Shown: positions 6,405 through 15,564, counted from the first letter of the stretch. The stretch is DNA of 52,615 nucleotides from JACPIA01 sp964655995 (GCA_964655995.1 CAZZPK010000005.1:1-52615); one strand, 5' to 3'. Numbers and translations: made by a program. Notes: generated from the letters alone by a model not told the origin.

Positions 6405-8699
6405 ATGCACACCGAGACTTACCACGTTAAAGGCATGCACTGCGCTTCTTGTGCCAACATTATCGAGGGGACACTCAAGCGGGTAGATGGTGTCCAACGG
6501 GCAGAGGTTAATTACGGCACCGAGACCGCCCAATTGGCCATTGATCGGACCAGGGTAACACCAGAGGAGCTCTCGCGCCAAATCGAGCCACTCGGCTACT
6601 CGCTAATTATCCCAACGACGGCCGCGGCAATGGGGATGTCGGAGAGTGAGCATGCTGCCCATTTGGGCTTGAGCCAGTCTAAAGCTGACAAATTAGCCGA
6701 GTTGGCCGATTTAAAAATAAAAGTCTGGTCAGCTTTGCCATTGGCCGCTCTAGCCGCTCTTATTATGGGTTGGGATATTTTGGCCGAGTACGGTTTGGCC
6801 GCGGCGATGGGAGAGACAATGTCGGAGTTTTTTCATCATTTGCTACCAGTAATGGCGACCTACGTTTTATTGGTGGTCGGCTGGCCGTATTTGCTTGGCG
6901 TTTACCGTTTTGTCCGCTATGGCAAGGCCAATATGGACACCTTGATCGGCATCGGCACGGGCACTGCTTTTGTTTACAGTTTTGTCGTCTCGGCGTTTGA
7001 GGAGGCTTTGCGGCCGTTTATTAATGTTGACTATCAGTACTACGATGTGACTATCGTCGTTATTGCTTTTATCACTCTCGGCAAATATTTGGAGGCCAGG
7101 TCAAAATTAAAAACCGGTGATGCGATTGAAAAACTGCTCAATTTGCAGGCCAAAACAGCGCTGATTAAGCGCGGCGACACCGAGGTGGAGATACCGATTG
7201 CCGAGGTTAAGCATGACGACTTGATCGTGGTTAAACCGGGGGCCAAAATCCCGGTAGACGGTGTCATTGTCTCCGGTGAGTCTTTTGTCGACGAAGCACT
7301 GGTTACCGGCGAGCCGATGCCGGTGTCTAAAAAATCCGGCGACACCGTGGTTTCGGGCACTATTAATACTACTGGGGCTTTTATTTTTCGAGCGACTAAA
7401 GTTGGTGCCGAGACGCTCTTGGCCCAAATTGTCAAAATGGTGGAGTCGGCTCAGGGCAGCAAGGCGCCGATCCAAGCGCTGGCCGATAAAATCTCGGCGG
7501 TGTTTGTACCGGTGGTGTTGGTGATCGCGGTGCTGGCTTTGGCGGTGTGGCTCGTTGTCGGCGCGTCATATTTTGGTTTTGACCAAGCACTTTCTTTTGG
7601 CCTAGTCTCGTTTGTGGGTGTGTTGGTGATTGCTTGTCCTTGTGCTTTGGGCCTGGCCACGCCGACGGCGATTATTGTCGGCGTGGGCAAGGGCGCGCGA
7701 GAGGGGATTTTAATCAAAGATGCGGCCACGTTACAAAAATTGCATCAAGTGGATACGGTGGTGGTCGATAAAACCGGCACTATTACTGTCGGCAAGCCCA
7801 GTTTAGTCAGCATTGTCAATTACTCCGATTTAAGCGACAGTCATTGGCTCGGCGTACTGGCCGCTCTGGAGAGCAAATCCGAGCACCCGATTGCTCAAGC
7901 GATTGCCGCTTACGCCAAGGAGCACAATATCGCTTTGGCCGAGGTGGCCAGTTTTGACAGCTTGCCGGGCAAGGGGATCAGGGGGGTTGTTGGCGGCCAA
8001 GAGTATTGGGCCGGTAATCTGACGCTGATCACCGAGCTGGGGCTGCCGTTTGCCGCCGCCAAATTAACCGATTTTACCACCCAAGGCCAGACGCCGGTCA
8101 TTTTGGCCTCGCGCGAGCAAGTGCTTGGGGTGGCGGTGATTGCTGATGAGATTAAGCCGGAGTCTAAGCCGGCGATTGCCGCCCTCCATCGCTTGGGCAT
8201 TAAAGTAGTAATGCTTACTGGCGATGATGAGCGGACGGCCCGCCACATTGCCGGTTTTGCCGGCATTGACGAGGTGGTGGCCCAAGTGTTGCCTCAAGAC
8301 AAATTGGCCAAAATCAAAGAGTTGCAGGCATCCGGACGCGTGGTGGCTATGGCCGGCGACGGTGTTAACGACGCTCCGGCTTTGGCCCAGGCTGACGTCG
8401 GTATTGCTATGGGCACCGGCACCGATGTGGCGATTGAGTCGGCCGGGATCACGCTTTTAGGCGGCGACATTTCCAAATTAGTCAAAGCAATCAAATTGTC
8501 CAAGATCACCATGCGCGGTATTAAACAGAATCTCTTTTGGGCTTTTGTTTACAATATTGTCGGCATTCCGCTGGCCGCCGGCATCTTTTACCCGCTGTTT
8601 GGTTGGTTGCTTAATCCGGTTTTTGCCGGTCTGGCTATGGCGCTCTCTTCCGTCTCGGTGGTCGGCAATTCTTTAAGGATCAAAGCCAAAAGGCTTTAA
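6405..8699 (+). CDS. copA: Copper-translocating P1B-type ATPase
   Basis: A 764-residue Cu(I)-exporting ATPase. One N-terminal HMA domain has GMHCASC (C13, C16). Then come the eight P1B membrane helices, the TGEP actuator loop, the CPC ion-binding motif in helix 6 (near residue 411), the phosphorylation motif DKTGT, the HP motif in SKSEHPIAQAI, and GDGVNDAPAL. Length is normal. It moves cytosolic Cu(I) across the membrane. It is the second gene of the csoR operon, 2 nt after csoR and 3 nt before the next gene, so expression should follow copper. Confidence 0.95.
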   Translation: MHTETYHVKGMHCASCANIIEGTLKRVDGVQRAEVNYGTETAQLAIDRTRVTPEELSRQIEPLGYSLIIPTTAAAMGMSESEHAAHLGLSQSKADKLAELADLKIKVWSALPLAALAALIMGWDILAEYGLAAAMGETMSEFFHHLLPVMATYVLLVVGWPYLLGVYRFVRYGKANMDTLIGIGTGTAFVYSFVVSAFEEALRPFINVDYQYYDVTIVVIAFITLGKYLEARSKLKTGDAIEKLLNLQAKTALIKRGDTEVEIPIAEVKHDDLIVVKPGAKIPVDGVIVSGESFVDEALVTGEPMPVSKKSGDTVVSGTINTTGAFIFRATKVGAETLLAQIVKMVESAQGSKAPIQALADKISAVFVPVVLVIAVLALAVWLVVGASYFGFDQALSFGLVSFVGVLVIACPCALGLATPTAIIVGVGKGAREGILIKDAATLQKLHQVDTVVVDKTGTITVGKPSLVSIVNYSDLSDSHWLGVLAALESKSEHPIAQAIAAYAKEHNIALAEVASFDSLPGKGIRGVVGGQEYWAGNLTLITELGLPFAAAKLTDFTTQGQTPVILASREQVLGVAVIADEIKPESKPAIAALHRLGIKVVMLTGDDERTARHIAGFAGIDEVVAQVLPQDKLAKIKELQASGRVVAMAGDGVNDAPALAQADVGIAMGTGTDVAIESAGITLLGGDISKLVKAIKLSKITMRGIKQNLFWAFVYNIVGIPLAAGIFYPLFGWLLNPVFAGLAMALSSVSVVGNSLRIKAKRL

Positions 8700-8702
8700 T
8701 TT

Positions 8703-9722
8703 ATGAAAGAGCACACTTTTTACGCTGTTGGCTTGCACTGCCGGTCTTGCACGGTGCTGATCGAGCGCGAGCTGGGGCGCTTGCCGGAGGTATCTCATGT
8801 TGATGCCTCGTTGGTCCGCCACACCGTTACGGTGGCGGGCCAGTTTGGCGACAAAACCAAAGAGCATATCGCTCGCGACTTAAACGAGGTTTTGCTGCCG
8901 CACGGCTACTCTTTGGCGCTGACGCAACCCAAACACTCAATCCATTGGTCTGATTTTAAATTGGCGATACCTCTGGCTCTAGGCTTTATCGTTTTGTTTA
9001 TCGGTTTGCAAAAAATCGGTTTAGTTGATTTGGTGACCGCCGATGAGGTGGGCCTAGGCACTGCTTTGGTAATCGGCCTCATTGCCTCGGTCTCCACTTG
9101 TTTGGCGGTGGTGGGTGGACTAGTGCTGTCGCTGTCGGCTAATTTTGCCAAAGAGGGCGACAAGGTCCGGCCGCAACTCCTCTTTCATCTCGGACGGCTC
9201 CTCTCCTTTTTTATCTTGGGTGGCGCGATCGGCGCGCTTGGAGCGGCTTTTCAGCTCGGGGCGACGGGTACCATGGTGCTTAGTCTGCTGGTGGCCGCTA
9301 TCCTGATTGTTTTGGGTCTTAACTTGCTTGATTTGTTTCCCAAGCTCAAGCGGTGGCAGCCTACTTTGCCTAAAACATTTAACCGCCATGTCGATGAGCT
9401 TAAACAGATTAATCACACACTGACGCCATTTTTGGTTGGTGGGGCAACCTTTTTTCTGCCTTGCGGTTTTACTCAGTCAATGCAGATCTACACTTTAACT
9501 ACCGGCGATTTTTGGACTGGCGCTTTGACTATGTTCTCGTTTGCCTTGGGGACTTTGCCGGTACTGGCGCTCTTGAGTTTTAGCTCGCTTGGCGTCCACC
9601 AAAAGGCCAAGTCCAGTGTCTTTTTTAAAACGGCCGGGCTAATCGTCATCTTTTTTGGTATCATTAATTTGCTTAATGTCTTGGTGGTCACCGGCTTAAT
9701 CCCGCCTTTGTTTAATTTATGA
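8703..9722 (+). CDS. HMA domain fused to a TauE/SafE-like (DsbD-like) membrane transporter
   Basis: A 339-residue fusion. Residues 1-75 are a heavy-metal-associated domain with GLHCRSC (C13, C16). Residues 80-339 hold six or so membrane helices of the sulfite exporter TauE/SafE / cytochrome c biogenesis DsbD-like type, including FFLPCGFTQSMQIY (about 249-264) with a conserved intramembrane cysteine. Such fusions accompany CopA in several bacterial groups, where copper delivery or export is assumed. It lies between copA and the cupredoxin gene with overlaps of a few bases, so it belongs to the copper operon. The substrate is inferred from context. Confidence 0.85.
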   Translation: MKEHTFYAVGLHCRSCTVLIERELGRLPEVSHVDASLVRHTVTVAGQFGDKTKEHIARDLNEVLLPHGYSLALTQPKHSIHWSDFKLAIPLALGFIVLFIGLQKIGLVDLVTADEVGLGTALVIGLIASVSTCLAVVGGLVLSLSANFAKEGDKVRPQLLFHLGRLLSFFILGGAIGALGAAFQLGATGTMVLSLLVAAILIVLGLNLLDLFPKLKRWQPTLPKTFNRHVDELKQINHTLTPFLVGGATFFLPCGFTQSMQIYTLTTGDFWTGALTMFSFALGTLPVLALLSFSSLGVHQKAKSSVFFKTAGLIVIFFGIINLLNVLVVTGLIPPLFNL

Positions 9723-10108
9723 GAGTGATTATTTTGGCTGTTCTAATTGCGATGGCGCTAATTGTCGGGTCGGTCGCTCTGGTTAAATTTAAAGCGCCGC
9801 CGGCCGGTGAGGTGCCCGCGGACAATGTCCAAATGGTAGCCGGAGAGCAAATTATCACCATTCGGGCCAAGGGCGGCTACTGGCCGCGCGTCATTAACGC
9901 CCAGGCGGGAGTACCGACGGTTATTAAGGTGGTTACTGCCGGCACTTTTGACTGCTCGGCGGCGCTGGTGATACCGAGTCTAAATTATCGCAAAAATTTG
10001 CCGCCGAGCGGCGAGACGATAATTGCGGTGCCGCCGCAGGCATCCGGCACCGTTTTGCGCGGCCTTTGCGCCATGGGTATGTACAGCTTTGTTATCCAGT
10101 TTGATTAG
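9719..10108 (+). CDS. Membrane-anchored cupredoxin-like protein
   Basis: A 129-residue protein with an N-terminal signal anchor (residues 2-22) and a cupredoxin-like beta domain (about 40-129). Likely copper ligands are C79 (FDCSAALVIPSLN) and the C117-x-M119-x-M121 cluster near the C-terminus (CAMGMYSFVI). The usual histidine before the VIP segment is replaced by C79, so the site may be thiol/thioether-rich and suit Cu(I). Last gene of the copper operon; overlaps the preceding gene by 4 bp and the converging gene by 4 bp. Probably binds copper on the outer face of the membrane. Confidence 0.8.
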   Translation: MRVIILAVLIAMALIVGSVALVKFKAPPAGEVPADNVQMVAGEQIITIRAKGGYWPRVINAQAGVPTVIKVVTAGTFDCSAALVIPSLNYRKNLPPSGETIIAVPPQASGTVLRGLCAMGMYSFVIQFD

Positions 10109-11769
10109 CGATTGCTCTTGATTAAATATTTGCGGATGTCGTCAAAGGTGCCGCCGACTTTTTTGCCGGGGTTAAAGATGTTGCCGGGGTCAAACAGTTT
10201 TTTAGTCTGGCGGAAGAGATCCACCAACAAGTCGCCAAACTCCTGGCGGAGATAAGGCGTGCGGATAATGCCGTCATTATGCTCGGCGGTAATCGAGCCC
10301 TTGTACTCTTTAACCAACTCATAAACCTTGTCCGATAATTCTAAAATAATGTCCGCCGAGTACCGGTCGCTCAAGTCCATCAGCGGGATAATGTGGAAGT
10401 TGCCGTCGCCGGGGTGGCCGGCGATAGTGTAAAGCAGTTTGTACTCGTCGATAATTTTTTGGAGTCGCGGCAAAAACTCGGGCAAATACTCTGGTTTGAC
10501 CACAATATCGTCAATGAAGGGTGCGGTGCGGCGGCCGCGCACATGCTTGCGCAGGAGGTTAAAGCTCTCGCGGCGGATACGCCAATATTTCTCAGCTTCG
10601 TCGTGATTTTTGGTAATCTTGGTCCGATATTTAAAATGAGCGATTTTCCGCTCCACGGCGGCCAAAATGTTTTCAATCTCGGCCTCCGATTGGCCGGTAA
10701 ACTCGACGAGCAGTATCAGTCGCGGCAATTTTTTAGCGGTGAGTACGGCCCAGGTCTCGGGGATAAACTGCCAGCCCAATTTGGCCGATTGCCACAGGCC
10801 CAACTGCTTAAAAAAATCAAAAGAGAATTTGACGGCCAACTTGAGGCTGTGATCATCGTATGACTCCAAGCTGTCCGGCTTAAAGGGCAAAATTTCATTA
10901 ATCACCTGGCTTAAGTTGCCGAGATCCGGCAAAAAAATCACAAGCATCCCGGCATAGGGCTCCACCGGCCAGAGCTTAAAGGTGATCTCGGTTACTATAC
11001 CCAAAGTGCCCTGTGAGCCGACAATCAGCCGACATAAGTCAAAAGTGCTGGTCGTTTTATTGTAAACATTCCAGAGATAATAGCCGGAAGAGTTTTTGGG
11101 CACGTCGGGTTTGGCCGCCATAATCGCCTCATAATTGTCGTCGATCAATTGACCTAACTCGCGATAGATTTGGCCCTCGAGGCCGGGGGCCTCTTTTTTG
11201 GCGGCCAACTCGATCACAGTCAGCGGTTTGACCTCAATGACGCTCCCATCGCTTAGCACCATTTTTAAGGATCGGATCTGATCCTCGGTTTTGCCGTATT
11301 TGATCGTCTTTTCGCCGCCACTATTATTGGCCACCATCCCGCCCACACTGCAGAGCTCGCGCGAGGCCGGGTAGGAGGGCATCAAACGCTTATGCTTTAA
11401 AGTCTCTTTTTCCAAATCGCGGTAGTAACAGCCGGCTTGAACCACGGCGTAGTCGGCTGTGACCTCGATTACTTTATTTAAATAACGGCTTAAGTCGATG
11501 ATAATCGAGTGGTTGATCGCCCCGCCGGACATATCGGTGCCACCGGCCCGAGCTGTCAGCGATAGTCCCGGGTATTTGGGCGAGTACCGGTTAACAAATT
11601 TAACCAGCGCCTGGACGTCGGCGGTATCTTTGGGGTAAGCCACTAATTGCGGCTTAATCTCAAACAAGCTGGCATCGCGCGAGTAAGCCTTAAGGGTTGC
11701 GGGCGTGTGATCCAAATCGCCCTTGAATTTGAACTCGGTTTTGAGTTGTTTTAATAAAAATTGGTCCAT
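10105..11769 (-). CDS. FAD-binding oxidase, GlcD / D-lactate dehydrogenase-like
   Basis: A 554-residue FAD-linked oxidase. The N-terminal PCMH-type FAD-binding domain (about 30-220) shows RAGGTDMSGGA and SVGGMVANNSGGEKTIKYGKTEDQI. The C-terminal substrate domain (about 240-545) ends with GHPGDGNFHIIPL and the FDPGNIFNPGK motif. There is no appended Fe-S domain. Family members oxidise 2-hydroxyacids such as D-lactate or glycolate; the true substrate is not decided here. It is divergent from the FKBP gene and convergent with the copper operon (4-bp overlap of stops). Confidence 0.85.
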   Translation of the reverse strand: MDQFLLKQLKTEFKFKGDLDHTPATLKAYSRDASLFEIKPQLVAYPKDTADVQALVKFVNRYSPKYPGLSLTARAGGTDMSGGAINHSIIIDLSRYLNKVIEVTADYAVVQAGCYYRDLEKETLKHKRLMPSYPASRELCSVGGMVANNSGGEKTIKYGKTEDQIRSLKMVLSDGSVIEVKPLTVIELAAKKEAPGLEGQIYRELGQLIDDNYEAIMAAKPDVPKNSSGYYLWNVYNKTTSTFDLCRLIVGSQGTLGIVTEITFKLWPVEPYAGMLVIFLPDLGNLSQVINEILPFKPDSLESYDDHSLKLAVKFSFDFFKQLGLWQSAKLGWQFIPETWAVLTAKKLPRLILLVEFTGQSEAEIENILAAVERKIAHFKYRTKITKNHDEAEKYWRIRRESFNLLRKHVRGRRTAPFIDDIVVKPEYLPEFLPRLQKIIDEYKLLYTIAGHPGDGNFHIIPLMDLSDRYSADIILELSDKVYELVKEYKGSITAEHNDGIIRTPYLRQEFGDLLVDLFRQTKKLFDPGNIFNPGKKVGGTFDDIRKYLIKSNR

Positions 11770-11842
11770 TGCGCTCCATTATACGCTGTTTGCTAAATCT
11801 GTGCTAAGATGGGCCTGTTACTCGCTAATTTGCTTTAATAAT

Positions 11843-12271
11843 ATGACTAAAATAACCGGTCAAGTGATAGTAGTGCTGGCGGTCATTGCCCTGGTCGTTT
11901 GGGGCTTTTATACCTATAAACCAAATCAATTTATGGACACAACTGAATTAAAAATCGAGACTTTAACCGCGGGGACGAGCACGACTACCGCCCAAGCCGG
12001 TCGGCAAGTCACCGTCCATTACACCGGCTGGCTTACCGACGGCACTAAGTTTGACTCGAGCGTCGATCGCAAGCAACCGTTTACTTTTAATTTGGGAGCT
12101 GGCGAGGTGATCGCTGGTTGGGACGAGGGGGTGGAGGGGATGGTCGTGGGCGAGAAGCGCCGACTCACCATTCCCGCTTCGCTTGGCTATGGGCCGACGG
12201 GCACGCCCGGCGGACCGATCCCACCCAATGCCACTTTGGTATTTGAGGTCGAATTGCTCGAAGTTAAATAA
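11843..12271 (+). CDS. Membrane-anchored FKBP-type peptidyl-prolyl isomerase
   Basis: A 142-residue protein from ATG 11843 (an earlier in-frame start at 11723 lies inside the divergent gene). A signal anchor at residues 5-25 is followed by a single FKBP domain (about 50-142) with VTVHYTGWLTDGTKFDSS, GAGEVIAGWDEGVEGM, GEKRRLTIPASLGYG and FEVELLEV, a complete PPIase set. It acts on secreted proteins outside the membrane. It is followed 8 nt later by a DsbA-like gene, making an extracytoplasmic folding cluster. A possible extended -10 (TGCTAAGAT, 11802-11810) lies upstream. Confidence 0.9.
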   Translation: MTKITGQVIVVLAVIALVVWGFYTYKPNQFMDTTELKIETLTAGTSTTTAQAGRQVTVHYTGWLTDGTKFDSSVDRKQPFTFNLGAGEVIAGWDEGVEGMVVGEKRRLTIPASLGYGPTGTPGGPIPPNATLVFEVELLEVK

Positions 12272-12279
12272 TTATCTTT

Positions 12280-12966
12280 ATGAAGATTGAAGAATTGGAT
12301 CGTTTGGCCGCCGAGCGCCGCCGCCGGCGCCTACTCCTCTGGGGGGCGGTGATTGTTATTTTGGCCGCCATTATCGGTTTTAGCGTCGTTAGTGTAATTA
12401 ATGGCAATAATGTCGCGCCGGCGGGCGATCTGGCGCAGCCGGTCACAGCCGATGACTGGGTTAAGGGCCCCGCCAATCCGACGGCCACCATTGTTGAGTA
12501 CAGCGATTTTGAGTGCCCGGCTTGCGCCAGCTACCACCCTTTAATCAAAGAGGTGTTGGCTAAGCGCCCTGATGTTGCTTTTGTTTACCGCCATTACCCA
12601 TTACCACAGCATCTGCAAGCTAAGGCCGCCGCGGCGGCAGCCGAGGCGGCCGGGGCTCAAGGGCAGTTTTGGGCTATGCACGATATGCTGTTTGACAATC
12701 AAACGGTGTGGGAGGGCAAAGCTAATGCTCCGGAGATCTTTATTGGCTATGCGGCCGCGCTCAAGCTTAATCTCGACAAATTCAAGGACGATGTTTCAAG
12801 TGCCAGCACCACTCAGGCGATCACTGACGATTTGGCCTCCGGCCGACGCTCGCGAGTCAATGGTACGCCCACCTTCTTTATTAATGGCCGCGAGGTGGCT
12901 AATCCCTCGAGCGTGGAGGAGTTTATTAAGTTAATCGACGAGACCAATGCCCGCGATGAGTCTTAA
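12280..12966 (+). CDS. DsbA-like membrane-anchored thiol oxidoreductase
   Basis: A 228-residue protein. Residues 19-41 form a membrane anchor after an Arg-rich cytoplasmic stretch. The DsbA-like thioredoxin domain (about 58-228) has the active site C79-P80-A81-C82 within SDFECPACASYHPL and the cis-proline region NGTPTFFING. It introduces disulfides into exported proteins. The VKOR gene that overlaps its 3' end is the expected re-oxidation partner, in place of DsbB. Confidence 0.9.
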   Translation: MKIEELDRLAAERRRRRLLLWGAVIVILAAIIGFSVVSVINGNNVAPAGDLAQPVTADDWVKGPANPTATIVEYSDFECPACASYHPLIKEVLAKRPDVAFVYRHYPLPQHLQAKAAAAAAEAAGAQGQFWAMHDMLFDNQTVWEGKANAPEIFIGYAAALKLNLDKFKDDVSSASTTQAITDDLASGRRSRVNGTPTFFINGREVANPSSVEEFIKLIDETNARDES

Positions 12967-13387
12967 TCAAAAAATCGCTCTGGTGCTTTTGCTGTTGGCC
13001 ATTATCGGTTTTGCCGATGCGGCTTACTTAAGCGCCAATACATTGCTTGGTCGGCCGGTCCCATGCCCTTTGACCGGTGGTTGTGAGACGGTGACCAATA
13101 GTCCGTACTCGCGCTTGGCCGGTGTGCCGCTCTCGGTAATCGGAGCGGTCTATTACCTCATCTTGATTGTTTTGGCTTTATGGTATATCGACAGCGCTCA
13201 AGCCCGGGCTTTACGGGGGATCATTGTTATCTCAGGACTCGGTTTTTTGTGGACGCTGTATCTTACTTATTTGCAAGGCTATGTCATTGGCGCCTGGTGT
13301 GTTTATTGTCTGGTCTCGGCGGCTACGACAACGCTTGTTTTGATTACCAGCTGGTGGCTAAACCGACGCTTGTCTAATGCGGGCTGA
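12947..13387 (+). CDS. VKOR-family quinone-linked disulfide oxidase
   Basis: A 146-residue membrane protein with four predicted helices. All four key cysteines are present: the loop pair C40/C46 and the CxxC C118-V-Y-C121 in the last helix region. The conserved NSPYSRLAGVPLS segment follows the first pair. Bacterial VKOR re-oxidises DsbA-like proteins by passing electrons to quinone. It overlaps the DsbA gene by 20 bp (11 bp if the second ATG at 12956 is used), so the two are translationally coupled. NDH-2 at 46295 implies that a quinone pool exists. Confidence 0.92.
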   Translation: MPAMSLNQKIALVLLLLAIIGFADAAYLSANTLLGRPVPCPLTGGCETVTNSPYSRLAGVPLSVIGAVYYLILIVLALWYIDSAQARALRGIIVISGLGFLWTLYLTYLQGYVIGAWCVYCLVSAATTTLVLITSWWLNRRLSNAG

Positions 13388-14744
13388 CGTTGGGCCGACC
13401 ATTTTTATTGTTTTTGGCGTCACTGGCGATTTAGCCGGTCGCAAATTATTGCCGGCTCTGCTTAATTTGTCGGCGGCCGGTTTGATGCCTAAAAAATTCC
13501 ATTTAATCGGTGTCTCGCGTCGCCCCTTCTCCCAAACGGATTTTGCCGCTTTTTTGCGCCAGTCCATTAAGCCGGTCAATCGCGAGGCTTGGTCGGAGCT
13601 AGAGTGGCTGATCGGCAAAAGCGAGTACGTTGCCGGCCAATTTAATGACTCGGCACTCTATGGCCGCGTTTTGGAGACGGTGAGACGTGTTGAGAGCGAG
13701 TGGGGGGTCTGCGCCAACAAGCTGCTTTATTTGGCGGTGCCGCCGGCGCTTTATGAGCCGGTGCTGGCGCAATTGGGCCGCTCGCCACTGCGCTTGCCCT
13801 GCGGTGGCGGCGAGGGCTGGACACGCCTCTTGATCGAAAAGCCGTTTGGCAGCGATCCGGCGATGGCTAAAATGCTCGAGCAGATTTTGGCTCAGGCGTT
13901 TAAAGAGCATCAAGTTTACCGAATCGATCATTATCTCGCCAAAGAGGCGCTCCAAAATGTTTTGGCCTTCCGCTTTGCCAATCGCTTGTTTGAGCCGTTG
14001 TGGAATGCCAAGCATTTGGCCCAAATCACCGTGCGGCTGTGGGAGCGCGGCGGGGTGGGCGCGCGCGGGCCGTTTTACGACGGGCTTGGCGCTCTCCGCG
14101 ACGTCGGCCAAAATCACGTGCTCCAAATGGCGGCGGCGGTGCTAATGGAGGAACCCAAAAAAATGGACGCTGACGGCATCCGCGAGGCCAGAGCTCGGGC
14201 ACTCAAGGTGATCGGCTTGGCCGACAAAAAAAATAAGGCCCATAAACTGATCCGGGGCCAGTATCAGGGTTATACCAAAGAGGTGGGTGTGGACAAGCAC
14301 TCGACCACCGAGACTTTTTTTAGAGTTGAGACGGTTTTGGCCGGCGCGCGTTGGCGGGGCGTCAAATTAATTTTGGAGTCGGGAAAATTTTTGCCCGAGT
14401 CGCGGGCCGAGATCGAGGCGGTGTTTAATACCGGGAATAAACTCACCTTCCGCATCCAGCCGGAGGAGGGGATCACGCTCACCTTCCGCATCAAGCACCC
14501 GGGGCTTTTGGGCGGCTTTGATACCGAGGTGCTCTCTTTTGATTACAAAACCAAATTGGGCTCCGCGCGCCAAGTTGATGCTTACGAAAAACTGCTCTAC
14601 GACGCTTTTTTGGGCGATCAGACACTCTTTTCCACCAGCGCCGAGGTGGCCACGGCCTGGCAGTTGGTGGAGGCGGCTCGCGCCGCCTGGGCGCGCGAGC
14701 CGCTTTACCACTACACCCCCGGCACCTACCCCGTGTTTGAGTAG
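13377..14744 (+). CDS. zwf: Glucose-6-phosphate 1-dehydrogenase
   Basis: A 455-residue G6PD. The N-terminal nucleotide-binding motif is GVTGDLAGRKLLPAL (residues 14-28), and the catalytic signature RIDHYLAKE starts at R182 with H185 in the active site. The C-terminal half follows the family to the end. It oxidises glucose 6-phosphate to 6-phosphogluconolactone, producing NADPH. It overlaps the VKOR gene by 11 bp, so reductant supply and thiol chemistry may be co-expressed (inference). No 6-phosphogluconolactonase or 6-phosphogluconate dehydrogenase gene lies in the window. Confidence 0.93.
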   Translation: MRADVGPTIFIVFGVTGDLAGRKLLPALLNLSAAGLMPKKFHLIGVSRRPFSQTDFAAFLRQSIKPVNREAWSELEWLIGKSEYVAGQFNDSALYGRVLETVRRVESEWGVCANKLLYLAVPPALYEPVLAQLGRSPLRLPCGGGEGWTRLLIEKPFGSDPAMAKMLEQILAQAFKEHQVYRIDHYLAKEALQNVLAFRFANRLFEPLWNAKHLAQITVRLWERGGVGARGPFYDGLGALRDVGQNHVLQMAAAVLMEEPKKMDADGIREARARALKVIGLADKKNKAHKLIRGQYQGYTKEVGVDKHSTTETFFRVETVLAGARWRGVKLILESGKFLPESRAEIEAVFNTGNKLTFRIQPEEGITLTFRIKHPGLLGGFDTEVLSFDYKTKLGSARQVDAYEKLLYDAFLGDQTLFSTSAEVATAWQLVEAARAAWAREPLYHYTPGTYPVFE

Positions 14745-14792
14745 TCTAAAATAACCCTTATTTTACAACACCCAAACTTAGTTTGGTTGTGG

Positions 14793-14821
14793 TTGACATT
14801 TAAACCCAATAGATGTATAAT
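14793..14821 (+). promoter_or_regulatory. Consensus promoter of the hypothetical gene at 14927
   Basis: TTGACA (14793-14798), 17-nt spacer, TATAAT (14816-14821): a perfect sigma70 consensus. An inverted repeat CCAAAC-TTA-GTTTGG (14772-14786) lies just upstream and could be an operator. The leader then holds a hairpin GCGAGA-TGT-TCTCGC (14852-14866) and CCTCCT (14871-14876), which could pair with the AGGGAG at 14885-14890. Confidence 0.85.
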
Positions 14822-14926
14822 AGAAGGTAGATAGTCCGTTGATACAAATCTGCGAGATGTTCTCGCGGTTCCTCCTCGGATTAGAGGGAGACGAAAATGC
14901 GCAACTTAGCGCAAGGAGAAAAAGTC

Positions 14927-15544
14927 ATGGGTACGGAATTTGCATCTGCTGATCTTACCTTTGGGCAACTGAATGCCATCGTAAAGAAACTTGGTGGCCA
15001 TGACGGCGCAATCAAGTTTCTCCAGGGCAAGTTGACGGTTGTCGAATCGCAGCGTAACTGGCGCGAGCAGGACGGCATCATCTACTTCTCGGTCACCAGC
15101 GATGGAACGACCGGCGAGGAGTGGATCAAGCGTCTAGAGAAGAAAGGCTTCTATTTGAGCGACCACGCCAAAAGCGCGCTTCACTCGCCGGACTTCAAAC
15201 CGACGAAAGGCGTGACGACCGAAATTGCTGTCCTCAAGGGCATGCTCTTCGAGGACAAAGGCCGGATCACCAAGAAGATTCGTGCCTTTGCAGCCAAGCG
15301 CAAGCTCGGAGCTCCGAATGCCGAAGTCGCCTGCCTCATCCGGGAAAACTTCTCGGACAAGGACATCGAGGCGATGGGCCTGACCTGGATCATCACCATG
15401 CACGAACCCATCAAGGATTCCATTGGCGATCCGCGCTTGCTTGGTCCATACCGGGTCGTCGGTGGTCGTTGGTTGGGCGCGTTCTACGACCAGTCTTGCG
15501 ATAGGTGGCATCGTGAGATCGGGTTCGCGTTCGTCGTTTCGTAA
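14927..15544 (+). CDS. Hypothetical accessory protein with variable-looking C-terminus
   Basis: A 205-residue protein of unknown function. ATG 14927 is preferred because AAGGAG (14913-14918) is correctly spaced; an in-frame ATG at 14897 with GAGGGAG is an alternative. The N-terminus (LTFGQLNAIVKKLGG...KFLQGK) looks like a small helical module, the middle is alpha/beta, and the C-terminus is aromatic-rich and ends in GFAFVVS. Codons are strongly C-ending, unlike the neighbours, which suggests transfer or a different expression regime. The general layout resembles the product at 51021-51599. Own promoter and terminator. Confidence 0.75.
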   Translation: MGTEFASADLTFGQLNAIVKKLGGHDGAIKFLQGKLTVVESQRNWREQDGIIYFSVTSDGTTGEEWIKRLEKKGFYLSDHAKSALHSPDFKPTKGVTTEIAVLKGMLFEDKGRITKKIRAFAAKRKLGAPNAEVACLIRENFSDKDIEAMGLTWIITMHEPIKDSIGDPRLLGPYRVVGGRWLGAFYDQSCDRWHREIGFAFVVS

Positions 15545-15564
15545 TAGTAATTTGTGTTTTTCTT

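Noticed and set aside
10393..10863. A 156-residue plus-strand frame inside the FAD oxidase gene
   Set aside because: Antisense to a clear GlcD-like enzyme; no start signals.
14927..15544. A full diversity-generating retroelement
   Set aside because: No reverse transcriptase, accessory protein or template repeat is visible in the window; only the C-terminal composition is suggestive.
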